Below are positions 1-9,646 of a stretch of 42,592 nucleotides of DNA, piece by piece. The notes below the pieces were generated by a model. The model was not told the origin of the DNA and did no database searches. It saw nothing but the letters and a program-made list of their open reading frames with translations. Every line of letters starts with the position of its first letter. Position 1 is the first letter of the stretch. Origin of the DNA: Pectobacterium versatile (GTDB lineage: Bacteria; Pseudomonadota; Gammaproteobacteria; Enterobacterales; Enterobacteriaceae). Where the stretch lies: assembly GCF_020166435.1 (NCBI RefSeq), contig NZ_JAINZP010000029.1, positions 1 to 42,592 on the forward strand, given 5' to 3'. Made by a program: the position numbers and the translations under genes.

Positions 1-27
1 TCGCTTGTCTACTATTTGCACACAAGG

Positions 28-888
28 CTATGAAAGTGGCAGTTTTTCCAGCGAATCGAAGCCATAACGCTGCAATATTGGCCACAGCGTAGCGACTTTA
101 GGCGTAATCGCCAGGCAGTAAACCAGATTCTTATCTGTCGAAAGTGAGGGATTATCCAGATTAGCAATCAGCCATGCTGTTCTTTTAGCTATAGCAGCGC
201 CAGAATCCACAAGACGCGTACCATCTGGCAAGGCCATTTTCAGTTCTTCTGCTAATAATGGAAAATGCGTACACCCAAGTACGACCGTATCTGGCGGTTC
301 TGGTAAACGCAGCCAAGGGCGCAGAATTTTTTGCAATTCAGAAATAGAGATCGTCTCACCCTGCAATTTCGATTCTGCTAACTCGACCAGTTCTGACGAT
401 CCCAATGACAAAATCTGGCAATCCGTCGCAAAACGGGCAATCAGTTCGTGCGTATAGGGGCGTTGAACCGTTGCGCGAGTCGCCAATAGGCCAACAACAC
501 CGTTGCGTGTCAGCTTAGCCGCCGGTTTAACCGCTGGGACGACGCCCACGACAGGGAAAGTAAAGCGCTCACGTAGCGCAGGAAGGGAAATCGTACTCGC
601 CGTATTGCAGGCAATCACAACTAATGCAAGCTGATGGCGTTGTTGAACTGCGTTAACAATCTCAACCACGCGCTCGATAATAAACTGCTGTGATTTCTCA
701 CCATAGGGAAACGCTTCGTTATCGAATGCGTATATATAGTGAAGATCCGGCAAGAACTGCCGGATTTCGTCATAAACAGACAGCCCGCCTACGCCGGAAT
801 CGAAGACCAGAATCGTAGGACGGGATGGCAGGTTAGAAGGTATAGCTTCCTGTGAGATAGTATTCTCGCCCTGCCGTGCGGTAGCCAT
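28..888 (-). CDS. murI: Glutamate racemase
   Basis: Cytoplasmic cofactor-independent racemase that converts L-glutamate to D-glutamate for peptidoglycan. The protein shows the N-terminal FDSGVGGLS loop and both catalytic cysteine motifs, ACNTAS and GCTHFPLL. The ATG at 886-888 (MATARQ...) gives 286 residues, matching E. coli MurI (about 285, also beginning MAT). A GTG start at 933 would add 15 residues with no family counterpart, so I reject it. With this start the gene overlaps the 3' end of btuB by 56 nt, as I recall for the btuB-murI pair in E. coli, so translation is probably coupled. The stop lies 27 nt from the window edge, so its terminator and downstream neighbour are not visible. Confidence 0.97.
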   Translation of the reverse strand: MATARQGENTISQEAIPSNLPSRPTILVFDSGVGGLSVYDEIRQFLPDLHYIYAFDNEAFPYGEKSQQFIIERVVEIVNAVQQRHQLALVVIACNTASTISLPALRERFTFPVVGVVPAVKPAAKLTRNGVVGLLATRATVQRPYTHELIARFATDCQILSLGSSELVELAESKLQGETISISELQKILRPWLRLPEPPDTVVLGCTHFPLLAEELKMALPDGTRLVDSGAAIAKRTAWLIANLDNPSLSTDKNLVYCLAITPKVATLWPILQRYGFDSLEKLPLS

Positions 889-2710
889 ATGCCGTCTCAT
901 AATCTTTATCAAACAGGTTGGCGATTCTACCACGAACTGTTAGATGAGAGGTGATCGGATATGAGGCTGCGAGATCCCAAGTACTATACCCGCCGAGCTT
1001 AACAGGTTGAGAGGGGAAAACATCAAAATTAGTATCGGAACGAGCGCCTTGGTAAAGCCATGTCAACGACACATTTACATTATTTTCTAATGTCGTAGAA
1101 AGTTCATACTTCGCTTTTTTATGGGCACGACGAGCTAAAGATTTATCTGCCGTTTTATCCTTGGCATCCAAATATTCCAGAGTCATCTGATGCGACAACC
1201 ACCATGTATCATAGGCAGCAGTAAACTCAGCTCCGGTCATTACCGCTTTGCCAATATTATCGTATGTACCTAGCATCGGAGTAATCGCACGATAGTTGAT
1301 TAAATTATCAACTTCATTCCGATAACCAGAAAGACGCCAGTTTACAGGGCCACTTAGGCCTTCTAGGCCAATTTCCCACTGCTTACTTTCTTCAGGCGAT
1401 AAATTGGGATTCCCCTGCGAGTATGCCGTGTCATATATCTTGTCAAATGTTGGTGCTTTAAATGCCGTACCGTAAGAACCTACAATTCGATAACCTTCAA
1501 CAAATTCCCATGCAGCACCGGTTTGCCACGTACCATGTCGACCATATTGTTGATTATCATCACCACGTACAGCGCCTTCTAATGTAACAGAACCAAACTG
1601 TTGCTGAGTGGTCAGGTATACCCCTGTGTTATCGCGGCTTTGAGCGTTCGTATACGCAGACATTCCTCCCGCGTCAGCGCGCTCATTGCGCCAATCCGCC
1701 CCCAGACTTAAGCTACCATTTCCAACACTGAAGACGTTACCCCATTGCAGATTACGCTGCTCAATCTGCGTAATTGTTCCGTTATATTTCCCGGTTGCAT
1801 CGTTAAAATTCAGATCATCATAGGTTTGGTAACTGGCCGTTAATTGACTTGAATATATACCTTCATTGAACTTCAATCCCGCATCATAATTTCGAGTATT
1901 CAAATAGCGCTTATCACTGCTACCGCTAAAAACGGCGTCATAATCCGTATTGTTGTCATATCCATAAGCACGGAAAAAGCCAGAAGTACTTTCAGAAAAA
2001 CGCTGCTCCAACGCTCCCCAAAAAGATTTGCTGCGATAACCATCATTGTCTCTGTCAATCGGCAAAGACGAGGAAGGATAAACATTATATCCGTGGGTCG
2101 CTTCATAACTTCCAGCAACGCTTACCACTGTATTGTCACTCACATGTCCACGTACTGAGCCATCATAGTTTTGGTATGCATGTGAGCCGTAACCAGCATT
2201 TAACACCCCGCCATCCTGGGCACGTTCAGTGATAATGTTAATAACCCCGCCGATAGCATCAGAACCGTAGACTGCTGAGCGAGGGCCGCGAATATATTCA
2301 ATACGCTGCACCAACGACATTGGTATCTGGCTAAAATCAACACTACCTGTTACGCCAGAAGATGCCATACGAACACCATCAATCAGTACCAATACATGGC
2401 TAGCACTTCCACCACGGATAAATACTGATCCAAGCTGCCCGCGGCCACCATTCTCAGCAATATCTACACCCGGCAAACGACGCATCACATCATTGAGCGA
2501 CTTTGCCTGCCAGCGATCGATATCGGCTCGAGTTACAATACTGTTTGCCGCCAGCACCGAAGAAACCGGCTGTGCGAAACGGTTTGCGGTTACCACTATG
2601 TCATCGGTATTTTTTTCCGATGACAAATTTGGAGATGAACTGTTTTCCTGTGCCCAGCCAGAAAACGCCGTGACGGAAAGCGCCGTCAGCAGCGAAACTT
2701 TTTTAATCAT
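833..2710 (-). CDS. btuB: TonB-dependent vitamin B12 outer-membrane receptor BtuB
   Basis: Outer-membrane 22-strand barrel that imports cobalamin using TonB-ExbBD energy. A signal peptide of about 20 residues (MIKKVSLLTALS...) is followed by the TonB box DDIVVTANRF near residues 36-45. Next come a plug domain with the RRLPGVDI and IRGPRSAVYGSDAIGG motifs, a long beta-rich barrel, and a C-terminal phenylalanine (GSYTF) typical of BAM substrates. At 625 residues it is close to E. coli BtuB (about 614). The long leader holds a cobalamin riboswitch, and a hairpin over the ribosome-binding region lies directly before the ATG. The 3' end overlaps murI. Confidence 0.97.
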   Translation of the reverse strand: MIKKVSLLTALSVTAFSGWAQENSSSPNLSSEKNTDDIVVTANRFAQPVSSVLAANSIVTRADIDRWQAKSLNDVMRRLPGVDIAENGGRGQLGSVFIRGGSASHVLVLIDGVRMASSGVTGSVDFSQIPMSLVQRIEYIRGPRSAVYGSDAIGGVINIITERAQDGGVLNAGYGSHAYQNYDGSVRGHVSDNTVVSVAGSYEATHGYNVYPSSSLPIDRDNDGYRSKSFWGALEQRFSESTSGFFRAYGYDNNTDYDAVFSGSSDKRYLNTRNYDAGLKFNEGIYSSQLTASYQTYDDLNFNDATGKYNGTITQIEQRNLQWGNVFSVGNGSLSLGADWRNERADAGGMSAYTNAQSRDNTGVYLTTQQQFGSVTLEGAVRGDDNQQYGRHGTWQTGAAWEFVEGYRIVGSYGTAFKAPTFDKIYDTAYSQGNPNLSPEESKQWEIGLEGLSGPVNWRLSGYRNEVDNLINYRAITPMLGTYDNIGKAVMTGAEFTAAYDTWWLSHQMTLEYLDAKDKTADKSLARRAHKKAKYELSTTLENNVNVSLTWLYQGARSDTNFDVFPSQPVKLGGYSTWDLAASYPITSHLTVRGRIANLFDKDYETAYGYRTAGREYYLTGSYTF

Positions 2711-2712
2711 TG

Positions 2713-2750
2713 TTAAAGCATCCGAGAAATAATAAGGATGCCGCAGGCTC
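2713..2750 (-). promoter_or_regulatory. Expression-platform hairpin over the btuB ribosome-binding region
   Basis: Read on the minus strand, GGCATCC and GGATGC flank an AT-rich loop a few bases before the btuB ATG at 2710. In E. coli the same position carries a ribosome-binding-site hairpin that forms when adenosylcobalamin is bound. I infer the same translational switch here. Confidence 0.75.
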
Positions 2751-2789
2751 TGTTAATAGCACGCGATATGCAGAACCAATTGCGACGTA

Positions 2790-3182
2790 TTCCGGCAGGT
2801 CTTCGGGCTTGGATGCCGCTGTTACCACAAACCGTCAACGACGGTAAGGGATACAACGAAAGCGATGACTTCCCATCTATACCCGTCATACTTCAAGTTG
2901 CATGTGCGTTGGCTGCGTTCAGTCACCCGAATCACTTACTTAAGTAAGCTCAGCGGGATTCCTTCGCTTGCCGCATTACGAGGAACATAAAATGTCCCTC
3001 GCCCTGACGGGCCAACGCCTTGCGTTGTTCAAAACGCTAACGTTTTGTCCTGAAACTCGAATTATTTAGGGTACATAACAGTGTCTGCATAATAATGCTA
3101 TCGCTGGGGCTTTCCTTACCGCTGCGCGTCAGCTCCAGATTTACACTGGATTCCCTTTTGACTTGTGATACAAGGCCGGACG
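2790..3182 (-). promoter_or_regulatory. Cobalamin riboswitch of btuB, interrupted by an ERIC element
   Basis: On the minus strand the 5' half reads GGGAATCCAGTG, then the core GCTGACGCGCAGCGGTAAGG, then GACACTG. The 3' half has GGGAAGTC and the B12 box AAGCCCGAAGACCTGCCGG (about 2792-2810). CCGGC near 3176 can pair with GCCGG at the 3' end to close P1. These blocks match the E. coli btuB leader closely. The RNA is about 390 nt instead of about 200, because roughly 195 nt of ERIC sequence lie between GACACTG and GGGAAGTC. Every conserved block I recognise is retained, so the aptamer is probably still functional. Confidence 0.92.
2878..3075 (-). repeat. ERIC element (copy 1) with internal insertion
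   Basis: One end reads ACCCGTCATACTTCAAGTTG and the other AATTATTTAGGGTA, the two termini of the enterobacterial repetitive intergenic consensus. The central ERIC palindrome is present in diverged form (CACTTACTTAAGTAAGCTCA). About 70 extra bases (2979-3051) with four small hairpins are inserted near one end. The ends are inverted (TACCC...GGGTA), so the whole element can fold as one long hairpin. It lies entirely inside the btuB riboswitch. Confidence 0.88.
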
Positions 3183-3205
3183 CTCATCCTACAATCGCGA
3201 ATTAC

Positions 3206-3221
3206 AGAAGTCTAGACTTCT
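3206..3221. promoter_or_regulatory. Candidate MetJ operator between btuB and trmA
   Basis: AGAAGTCTAGACTTCT is a perfect 16-bp palindrome made of two adjacent 8-mers, AGAAGTCT and AGACTTCT. Each matches the met box AGACGTCT at 7 of 8 positions. Two tandem boxes are the minimum MetJ operator. The site ends about 25 bp upstream of the start of the btuB riboswitch, where the btuB promoter must lie. A TGTAAT hexamer on the minus strand partly overlaps it. Regulation by MetJ is inferred. Confidence 0.6.
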
Positions 3222-3326
3222 ACCTCACTACAGATGAATAACGTAACAAAACTGGACTTCCTAGCCGGATTCCCTACAATTCTCGGCCAATAACCTCCTT
3301 TTAGACGCTGTTCAGACGAGAAAACC

Positions 3327-4430
3327 ATGACGCCAGAAATTCTGCCCATCGAACACTATGACGATCAGCTTGCAGAGAAAACAGAGCGTCTGCGTGGAAT
3401 GATGGCACCTTTCAATGCCCCAGAGCCTGTGGTCTTCCGTTCTCCCGTCAATCACTATCGGATGCGCGCCGAATTCCGTATCTGGCACGATGGTGACGAG
3501 CTTTATCACATCATGTTTGACCAACAGACCAAGCAACGCATCCGAGTTGATCGGTTCCCAGCAGCCAGCGAACTGATTAATCGCCTGATGCCCGAGCTAC
3601 TTGCCGCAATCCAGCCTGACCCCGTGCTGCGCCATAAACTGTTCCAGATAGATTATCTGTCAACCATGAGCGGCAAAGTGATCGTTTCGCTGCTGTATCA
3701 CCGCGCACTGAACGAGGAATGGCAGGAACAGGCCCGCGCGCTACGCGATAGCCTGACAGCACAGGGATTCCATCTACAGTTGATCGGTCGCGCGACAAAA
3801 ACCAAAATCTGCCTCGATCGCGATTATGTCGATGAATGCCTGCCGGTTGCAGGTCGGGATATGATTTACCGGCAGGTAGAAAACAGCTTCACGCAGCCGA
3901 ATGCCGCTATCAATATTCAGATGCTGGAGTGGGCGTTGGATGCAACAACGGGATCAACAGGGGATTTGCTGGAACTGTATTGTGGTAACGGTAATTTTTC
4001 ACTCGCGCTGGCAAGAAATTTCGAACGCGTGCTAGCAACCGAAATCGCCAAACCATCTGTCGCGGCGGCACAATATAATATCGCCGCAAATCAGATAGAG
4101 AACGTACAAATCATCCGCATGGCGGCAGAAGAATTTACGCAAGCCATGCAGGGCGTGCGTCAGTTTAACCGTTTACAAGGTATCGATCTGACAAGCTACC
4201 AGTGCGAGACTATTTTTGTTGACCCACCGCGCAGCGGACTGGATGACGAAACGGTGAAACTGGTGCAGGCGTATCCGCGCATTCTTTATATTTCCTGTAA
4301 CCCGGAAACGCTAAGCAACAACCTGAAAACGCTATCGGAAACCCATGAGATTCGCCGTCTGGCGCTGTTCGACCAATTCCCTTACACCCACCATATGGAG
4401 TGTGGCGTGCTGTTGGAAAAACGTCAGTAA
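3327..4430 (+). CDS. trmA: tRNA (uracil-5-)-methyltransferase
   Basis: Forms 5-methyluridine at position 54 of tRNA T-loops using S-adenosylmethionine. The protein is 367 residues (family about 366). It shows the SAM-binding ELYCGNGNF motif at about 216-224, FVDPPRSG at 297-304, the nucleophile Cys324 in ISCNPETL, and the general-base Glu358 in HHMECG. Gln190 is also kept, so numbering matches the E. coli enzyme. It is divergent from btuB and convergent with yijD. The start follows GACGAGAAAACC, a moderate ribosome-binding site. Confidence 0.97.
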   Translation: MTPEILPIEHYDDQLAEKTERLRGMMAPFNAPEPVVFRSPVNHYRMRAEFRIWHDGDELYHIMFDQQTKQRIRVDRFPAASELINRLMPELLAAIQPDPVLRHKLFQIDYLSTMSGKVIVSLLYHRALNEEWQEQARALRDSLTAQGFHLQLIGRATKTKICLDRDYVDECLPVAGRDMIYRQVENSFTQPNAAINIQMLEWALDATTGSTGDLLELYCGNGNFSLALARNFERVLATEIAKPSVAAAQYNIAANQIENVQIIRMAAEEFTQAMQGVRQFNRLQGIDLTSYQCETIFVDPPRSGLDDETVKLVQAYPRILYISCNPETLSNNLKTLSETHEIRRLALFDQFPYTHHMECGVLLEKRQ

Positions 4431-4440
4431 CGCACACAAT

Positions 4441-4460
4441 CTGGCGGGTTACCCCGCCAG
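4441..4460. terminator. Hairpin between convergent trmA and yijD
   Basis: CTGGCGGG and CCCGCCAG form an 8-bp stem with a 4-nt loop, 11 nt after the trmA stop and 11 nt from the yijD stop. There is no clear U-run on either side, so termination is inferred from position. Confidence 0.55.
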
Positions 4461-4470
4461 CATCTACCCG

Positions 4471-4857
4471 CTACAGCGTCTCGCTCTCGTCTGCGGATAA
4501 GGTATCCGTCTCTTTTCTTCGGCGCAGCTTCAGGCCAATCCAGAAAACCAACACCACGCACAGGATTGAAGGAATAAAGTTCGATCCAATAGCGGGATAT
4601 TCGACACGCACGATGGCGCTGTAAATCAGTAATCCCAGCAGAAAACTGGCTGCCGCCAGCATCGGAATGCCTTCCGGCATACTGTGGTGCAAATAACGTT
4701 GATGCAGGCAATAAATGGACAATACCAGCGCAATCAGGGGAAAAATCGAGAACGGAACAATACTGCTGAACAAGGCGGCGAATGCGCCATTAACGGATAA
4801 GCCCGCAACTAGCGCCAGAATCAGCGTACCTTTTTCTTGGTGAGGTTTTTCTGTCAT
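4471..4857 (-). CDS. yijD: Small inner-membrane protein YijD (DUF1422 family)
   Basis: A 128-residue hydrophobic protein with about four predicted membrane segments (near 12-30, 35-52, 65-82 and 95-111) and a basic, then acidic, C-terminal tail. The segments [20 protein letters not shown] and YCLHQRYL are near identical to E. coli YijD, which is 119 residues. No biochemical function is known to me. It lies 35 nt downstream of fabR on the same strand, the conserved enterobacterial fabR-yijD pair, and is probably co-transcribed with it. Confidence 0.9.
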   Translation of the reverse strand: MTEKPHQEKGTLILALVAGLSVNGAFAALFSSIVPFSIFPLIALVLSIYCLHQRYLHHSMPEGIPMLAAASFLLGLLIYSAIVRVEYPAIGSNFIPSILCVVLVFWIGLKLRRRKETDTLSADESETL

Positions 4858-4892
4858 GGTTTCTCCCTTTTCATGTTGTTGGTATAGAGGAT

Positions 4893-5522
4893 TTATGGCA
4901 CGGTAAAGCTACTATCGTGTTCTTTTCTGTACCAGTAATAAGCCCCTTTGGCGATCATCCGCAATTGCAGTACTAGCCGCTCTTCTAACTGTTTACGCTG
5001 TTCCAGGGAAACATCCAGAGCTTCCGCCCCCGCGCTGAAAACAATGGTCACCATCGCTTCCGACTGCGCTTCCGCGAAACTGCGGGGAATATGGTTTTCC
5101 ACCTCAAGATAATCCGCCAGTTCAGCGATAAAATGCTGAATTTCCCGCGCGACCGCCGCACGGAACGCCGCCGACGTACCTGAGCGCTCACGCAGCAACA
5201 GCCGGAACGCATTAGGATTATTGCCGATAAATTCCATGAAGGTGGAAACCGATGTCCTGATTACGCTACCGGTTTTGGCGATACGTTGCCGAGCCTGCCG
5301 CATTAACTGGCGCAGCATCAGCCCGCTTTCGTCGACCATTGTCAGCCCCAGCTCATCTACGTCACGAAAATGACGATAGAAAGAGGTCGGCGCGATACCC
5401 GCCTCGCGGGCAACTTCACGCAGGCTCAGGCTGGCAAAGCTGCGCTCAGCGCTTAACTGGCTAAATGCAGCTTCAATAAGGGAACGACGAGTCCGTTCTT
5501 TTTGTTGTGCTCTGACACCCAT
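4893..5522 (-). CDS. fabR: TetR-family repressor FabR of unsaturated fatty acid synthesis
   Basis: DNA-binding repressor that in E. coli senses acyl-CoA/acyl-ACP and controls fabA and fabB. The N-terminal helix-turn-helix ([21 protein letters not shown], about 34-54) is essentially identical to E. coli FabR, as is the ligand domain ([20 protein letters not shown]). I chose the ATG at 5520-5522 ([13 protein letters not shown], 209 residues), because all similarity begins there. The frame stays open for 59 more codons upstream, but that stretch resembles no FabR and covers the promoter. A 9-bp inverted repeat lies upstream at 5568-5604. Divergent from sthA. Confidence 0.95.
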   Translation of the reverse strand: MGVRAQQKERTRRSLIEAAFSQLSAERSFASLSLREVAREAGIAPTSFYRHFRDVDELGLTMVDESGLMLRQLMRQARQRIAKTGSVIRTSVSTFMEFIGNNPNAFRLLLRERSGTSAAFRAAVAREIQHFIAELADYLEVENHIPRSFAEAQSEAMVTIVFSAGAEALDVSLEQRKQLEERLVLQLRMIAKGAYYWYRKEHDSSFTVP

Positions 5523-5567
5523 TATGCTGCCCAAATGATCTACTCCCTTTTCCAGAGAGGCACTATA

Positions 5568-5604
5568 GCAAACTTTATTGTCCGCAGAATGAGACAAAGT
5601 TTGC
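5568..5604. promoter_or_regulatory. Inverted repeat in the fabR-sthA divergent promoter region
   Basis: GCAAACTTT at 5568-5576 and AAAGTTTGC at 5596-5604 are exact inverted 9-mers separated by 19 bp. They lie 46-82 bp upstream of the fabR start, overlapping its likely promoter (a TATAGT hexamer on the minus strand near 5562-5567). A regulator site is possible; the binding protein is unknown. Confidence 0.4.
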
Positions 5605-5734
5605 CATATTAAGAATGTGAGAATCTGTTTCCATAGTAAAGGCAGGGATGATTGGGTTCTTCCGCAGTCGATGCTACAATCGCACGATGTTAAGGCCACG
5701 TTATTATTTTGTATAAAAACAGGTTTAACCTACC

Positions 5735-7141
5735 ATGACTCTAGAACATCAATTCGATTACGATGCCATCGTTATTGGTTCCGGGCCCGGCGGTGAAGGT
5801 GCAGCAATGGGATTGGCCAAGCACGGGGCCAAAATTGCGGTGATTGAACGTCACTACAATGTCGGCGGCGGCTGTACCCACTGGGGTACGATTCCTTCCA
5901 AAGCCCTCCGCCACGCCGTCAGCCGTATTATCGAGTTCAATCAAAACCCCCTCTACAGTGACAACTCCCGCATTATTCGCTCCTCATTTTCCGACATCCT
6001 GCGCCACGCCGACAGCGTCATTGGTCAGCAAACTCGTATGCGACAAGGATTTTATGAGCGTAATCAGTGCGAGCTGTTTTCCGGTGAAGCCAGCTTCATC
6101 GATGCACACACGATTGCCGTTCACTACCCAGACAATACCCATGAGACGCTGACCGCCGCGAATATCATCATTGCGACCGGTTCACGTCCGTATCATCCGG
6201 CAGACGTCGATTTCAACCACCCACGCATTTATGACAGCGACTCGATTCTGCAACTCGACCACGAACCCCAGCACGTCATCATCTATGGTGCAGGCGTTAT
6301 CGGCTGCGAATATGCCTCTATCTTTCGCGGCCTGAGCGTGAAGGTCGATTTAGTCAACACCCGCGACAGGCTGCTGGCCTTTCTCGATCAAGAAATGTCG
6401 GATGCCCTGTCCTACCATTTCTGGAACAACGGCGTGGTGATTCGTCACAACGAAGAGTTCGAGAGTATTGAAGGGCTGGCTGACGGCGTTATCGTCAATC
6501 TGAAATCAGGCAAAAAGATGAAGGCAGATTGTCTGCTCTATGCCAACGGGCGCACGGGGAACACGGAAACGCTGGGGCTGGAGAATATCGGCCTGAGCAC
6601 CGACAGCCGCGGGCAGCTCAAGGTCAACAGCATGTACCAGACGGCGCTGGCGCATATTTATGCCATCGGCGATGTCATTGGCTATCCGAGTCTGGCATCG
6701 GCGGCGTACGATCAGGGTAGGCTTGCCGCACAGGCGATCATCAAAGGCGATGCCAGCGCGCATCTGATCGAAGATATCCCGACCGGTATTTATACCATCC
6801 CGGAAATCAGCTCCGTGGGGAAAACCGAGCAAGAGCTCACCGCGATGAAAGTGCCTTACGAAGTCGGGCGGGCACAGTTTAAACATCTGGCACGGGCGCA
6901 GATTGTCGGGATGAATGTGGGGAGTTTGAAGATTCTGTTTCACCGCGAAACGAAACAGATTCTGGGTATTCACTGCTTTGGTGAGCGCGCCGCGGAGATT
7001 ATCCACATCGGGCAGGCCATCATGGAACAGAAAGGTGAAGGTAATACTATCGAATATTTCGTTAATACCACCTTCAACTATCCAACCATGGCAGAAGCGT
7101 ACCGCGTAGCGGCGCTAAACGGGCTTAACCGCTTATTTTGA
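5735..7141 (+). CDS. sthA: Soluble pyridine nucleotide transhydrogenase
   Basis: Cytoplasmic FAD enzyme that moves hydride between NADPH and NAD+, mainly reoxidising NADPH. It has 468 residues (E. coli 466). The FAD-binding [11 protein letters not shown] lies at 15-25, the NAD(P)-binding [13 protein letters not shown] near 185-197, and a C-terminal dimerisation domain includes [15 protein letters not shown]. At the site where related disulfide reductases have two redox cysteines it reads [14 protein letters not shown], with Cys47 but Thr52. This loss of the second cysteine is normal for SthA. The stop overlaps the convergent oxyR stop by 9 nt. Confidence 0.97.
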   Translation: MTLEHQFDYDAIVIGSGPGGEGAAMGLAKHGAKIAVIERHYNVGGGCTHWGTIPSKALRHAVSRIIEFNQNPLYSDNSRIIRSSFSDILRHADSVIGQQTRMRQGFYERNQCELFSGEASFIDAHTIAVHYPDNTHETLTAANIIIATGSRPYHPADVDFNHPRIYDSDSILQLDHEPQHVIIYGAGVIGCEYASIFRGLSVKVDLVNTRDRLLAFLDQEMSDALSYHFWNNGVVIRHNEEFESIEGLADGVIVNLKSGKKMKADCLLYANGRTGNTETLGLENIGLSTDSRGQLKVNSMYQTALAHIYAIGDVIGYPSLASAAYDQGRLAAQAIIKGDASAHLIEDIPTGIYTIPEISSVGKTEQELTAMKVPYEVGRAQFKHLARAQIVGMNVGSLKILFHRETKQILGIHCFGERAAEIIHIGQAIMEQKGEGNTIEYFVNTTFNYPTMAEAYRVAALNGLNRLF

Positions 7142-8041
7142 CAGGGTTTCCATATAGCCCTGCATATGCTCGCGGATGGTATCAGCAAGTTGCTCATAGC
7201 GTCCGCGCAGCGGTGAACCGGGGCGATACACCAGCGCGATAGTGCGCTTGGGCTCCGGTTTATAGCACGGCAAATAGCAGACGCCATCGCGCTCGCGCTC
7301 ACGCGGCACCGATAACGCAGGCAACAGCGTAATACCGCTTCCTGCTGCGACCATGTTACGCAGCGTCTCCAGACTGGTCGCCCGGAAATGCGTATCTTCA
7401 TCCGCCCCCGCCTGAAAACAGAAGCCCATGGCCTGATCGCGCAGACAGTGGCCGTCTTCCAACATCAGTAGTTTTTCACCCGCCAGATCGGACATCGCCA
7501 CGCGTTCGCGATTCGCCCAAGGGTGATCCTGATAAATTGCCAGCTTCATCGGCTCGTCAAAAAGGGGAACTTCGATAAAGGCTTCGGACTCTTTCACCAT
7601 TGCCAAAATGGCGCAGTCCAGTTTGCCACTGTCTAACTGGGCCAGCAGTTGATGGGTTTGTGCTTCGTGCAGATACATTTCGAGTTTGGGGAACGTGCGA
7701 TGCAGCATCGGAATGATTTGCGGCAGCAAATAAGGCCCCACGGTGGGGATCAGGCCAATGTGCAGCGGCCCAGACATGGATTCACCCTGCTGGCTCGCCA
7801 TCTCTTTTAGTACCTTGACCTCGCGTAATACCGTTCGTGCCTGCTCGACAAGCAGCAGCCCAGCCTGGGTAAACAAAACTTTACGACTAGTTCGTTCCAG
7901 CAGCATCACACCTAGCTCATCTTCCAGTTTACGAATCTGCCCACTGAGCGTCGGCTGGCTGACATGGCAGGAATCTGCCGCACGCCGAAAGTGGCGATGT
8001 TCCGCCAGCGCAACAAGATACTCTAAGTCCCGAATATTCAT
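7133..8041 (-). CDS. oxyR: Peroxide-sensing LysR-type regulator OxyR
   Basis: Activator of hydrogen-peroxide defence genes and repressor of its own gene. The N-terminal winged helix-turn-helix ([20 protein letters not shown]...) is followed by a periplasmic-binding-like sensor domain. The redox pair is visible as Cys199 and Cys208 in [15 protein letters not shown], with E. coli numbering. The ATG at 8039-8041 gives 302 residues (E. coli 305) and follows a strong AAGGAGA. An in-frame start 25 codons upstream would run through the operator, so I reject it. It overlaps sthA tail-to-tail by 9 nt. The upstream sequence has an OxyR-type site. Confidence 0.97.
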   Translation of the reverse strand: MNIRDLEYLVALAEHRHFRRAADSCHVSQPTLSGQIRKLEDELGVMLLERTSRKVLFTQAGLLLVEQARTVLREVKVLKEMASQQGESMSGPLHIGLIPTVGPYLLPQIIPMLHRTFPKLEMYLHEAQTHQLLAQLDSGKLDCAILAMVKESEAFIEVPLFDEPMKLAIYQDHPWANRERVAMSDLAGEKLLMLEDGHCLRDQAMGFCFQAGADEDTHFRATSLETLRNMVAAGSGITLLPALSVPRERERDGVCYLPCYKPEPKRTIALVYRPGSPLRGRYEQLADTIREHMQGYMETLSK

Positions 8042-8060
8042 TATTATTCTCCTTATCATG

Positions 8061-8106
8061 ATAGCTAACAGCGATAGATAGGATACCAATGAACGATAAT
8101 CCCTAT
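8061..8106. promoter_or_regulatory. OxyR operator upstream of oxyR
   Basis: The stretch holds four ATAG/CTAT-type half elements in the order ATAGCTAACAGCGATAG and ATAGGATACC...CCCTAT. This fits the tandem ATAG-N7-CTAT pattern that an OxyR tetramer contacts. It starts 20 bp from the oxyR start, the usual autoregulatory position. Confidence 0.6.
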
Positions 8107-8676
8107 CAACATCCAAAATGAATAATATATCCCACCGAAGCGTATCTATTTATTTCGACAAGAATAAAACAATATTTTTACGGTTTCGGCACCGCTAGGG
8201 CATGCCTACCAGCCTTCAGCCACGCTATAACAAGCGGGCTGGCATCTTCAAGCGATTTGGTATCGACAGCATTTTGTGTGCGTCGGTCAACGATACTCCC
8301 GCGATCGACGCCGGGAAATCTGACCAGCAGGCAAAGCCATTAACGATATGGGAGTAGGCGGAGAGAAATAGAGGATTCGAATAGTCAGGGAAGTGGTCAT
8401 AACGCCGCCGAGCGGTCATCGTACTGTTATGAATGATAGAAACGATTATTTATAGGAACTACTAGCGATAAAAATGGGGATAAGAGATAAAAACAGGCGC
8501 TGGAGATAATCATTGAATCGGTCAGTAGCAATCGGTCTAACCGCGTGAATAGGAATCTCATCCCTGAGACTCCTCCTTTTCAGAGCCGCCGTAAGTGACG
8601 TTGAAAGGCATTCCAATACCGTTACTCTTCGTCACCGCGTTGCGGTCTCTTTCTTCCTGAAATCTTGCGCGTCGCC
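8107..8676. other. Gene-poor oxyR-metF junction
   Basis: No convincing gene. A 64-codon frame on the minus strand (8225-8419) resembles nothing I know and has no clear ribosome-binding site. A hairpin CCAGCC...GGCTGG lies at 8209-8242, and a decayed hairpin repeat at about 8550-8625. I looked for OxyS, the peroxide-induced RNA expected divergently from oxyR, and could not recognise it: no E. coli-like GAAACGGAGC start and no terminator with a U-run. In E. coli the arg cluster, katG and other genes lie between metF and oxyR; none is present here. Confidence 0.6.
8550..8625 (+). repeat. Decayed copy of the hairpin-module repeat (copy 4)
   Basis: AGGAATCTCA...TGAGACTCCT is a 10-bp stem with one mismatch. 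It is followed by GAGCCGCCGTAAGTGACGTT, then GGCATT-CC-AATACC. Order and spacing match the modules at 31991-32163 and inside both ERIC copies, but the later stems carry mismatches. It lies downstream of the metF stop. Confidence 0.55.

Positions 8677-9646
<970 letters not shown>

Noticed and set aside
4893-5699. Longer FabR starting at 5699
   Set aside because: The extra 59 residues resemble no FabR and would cover the divergent promoter region, including the inverted repeat.
5870-5920. Apparent loss of a redox cysteine in SthA ([14 protein letters not shown])
   Set aside because: Thr at that position is the normal state of soluble transhydrogenases, not a mutation.
7133-7141. Possible annotation error at the sthA/oxyR 3' overlap
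   Set aside because: Both stop codons are intact and both C termini match their families. It is a genuine 9-nt convergent overlap.
8225-8419. A 64-codon minus-strand frame in the oxyR-metF gap
   Set aside because: No recognisable family, no ribosome-binding site and no conserved neighbour. It is as expected by chance in unselected sequence.
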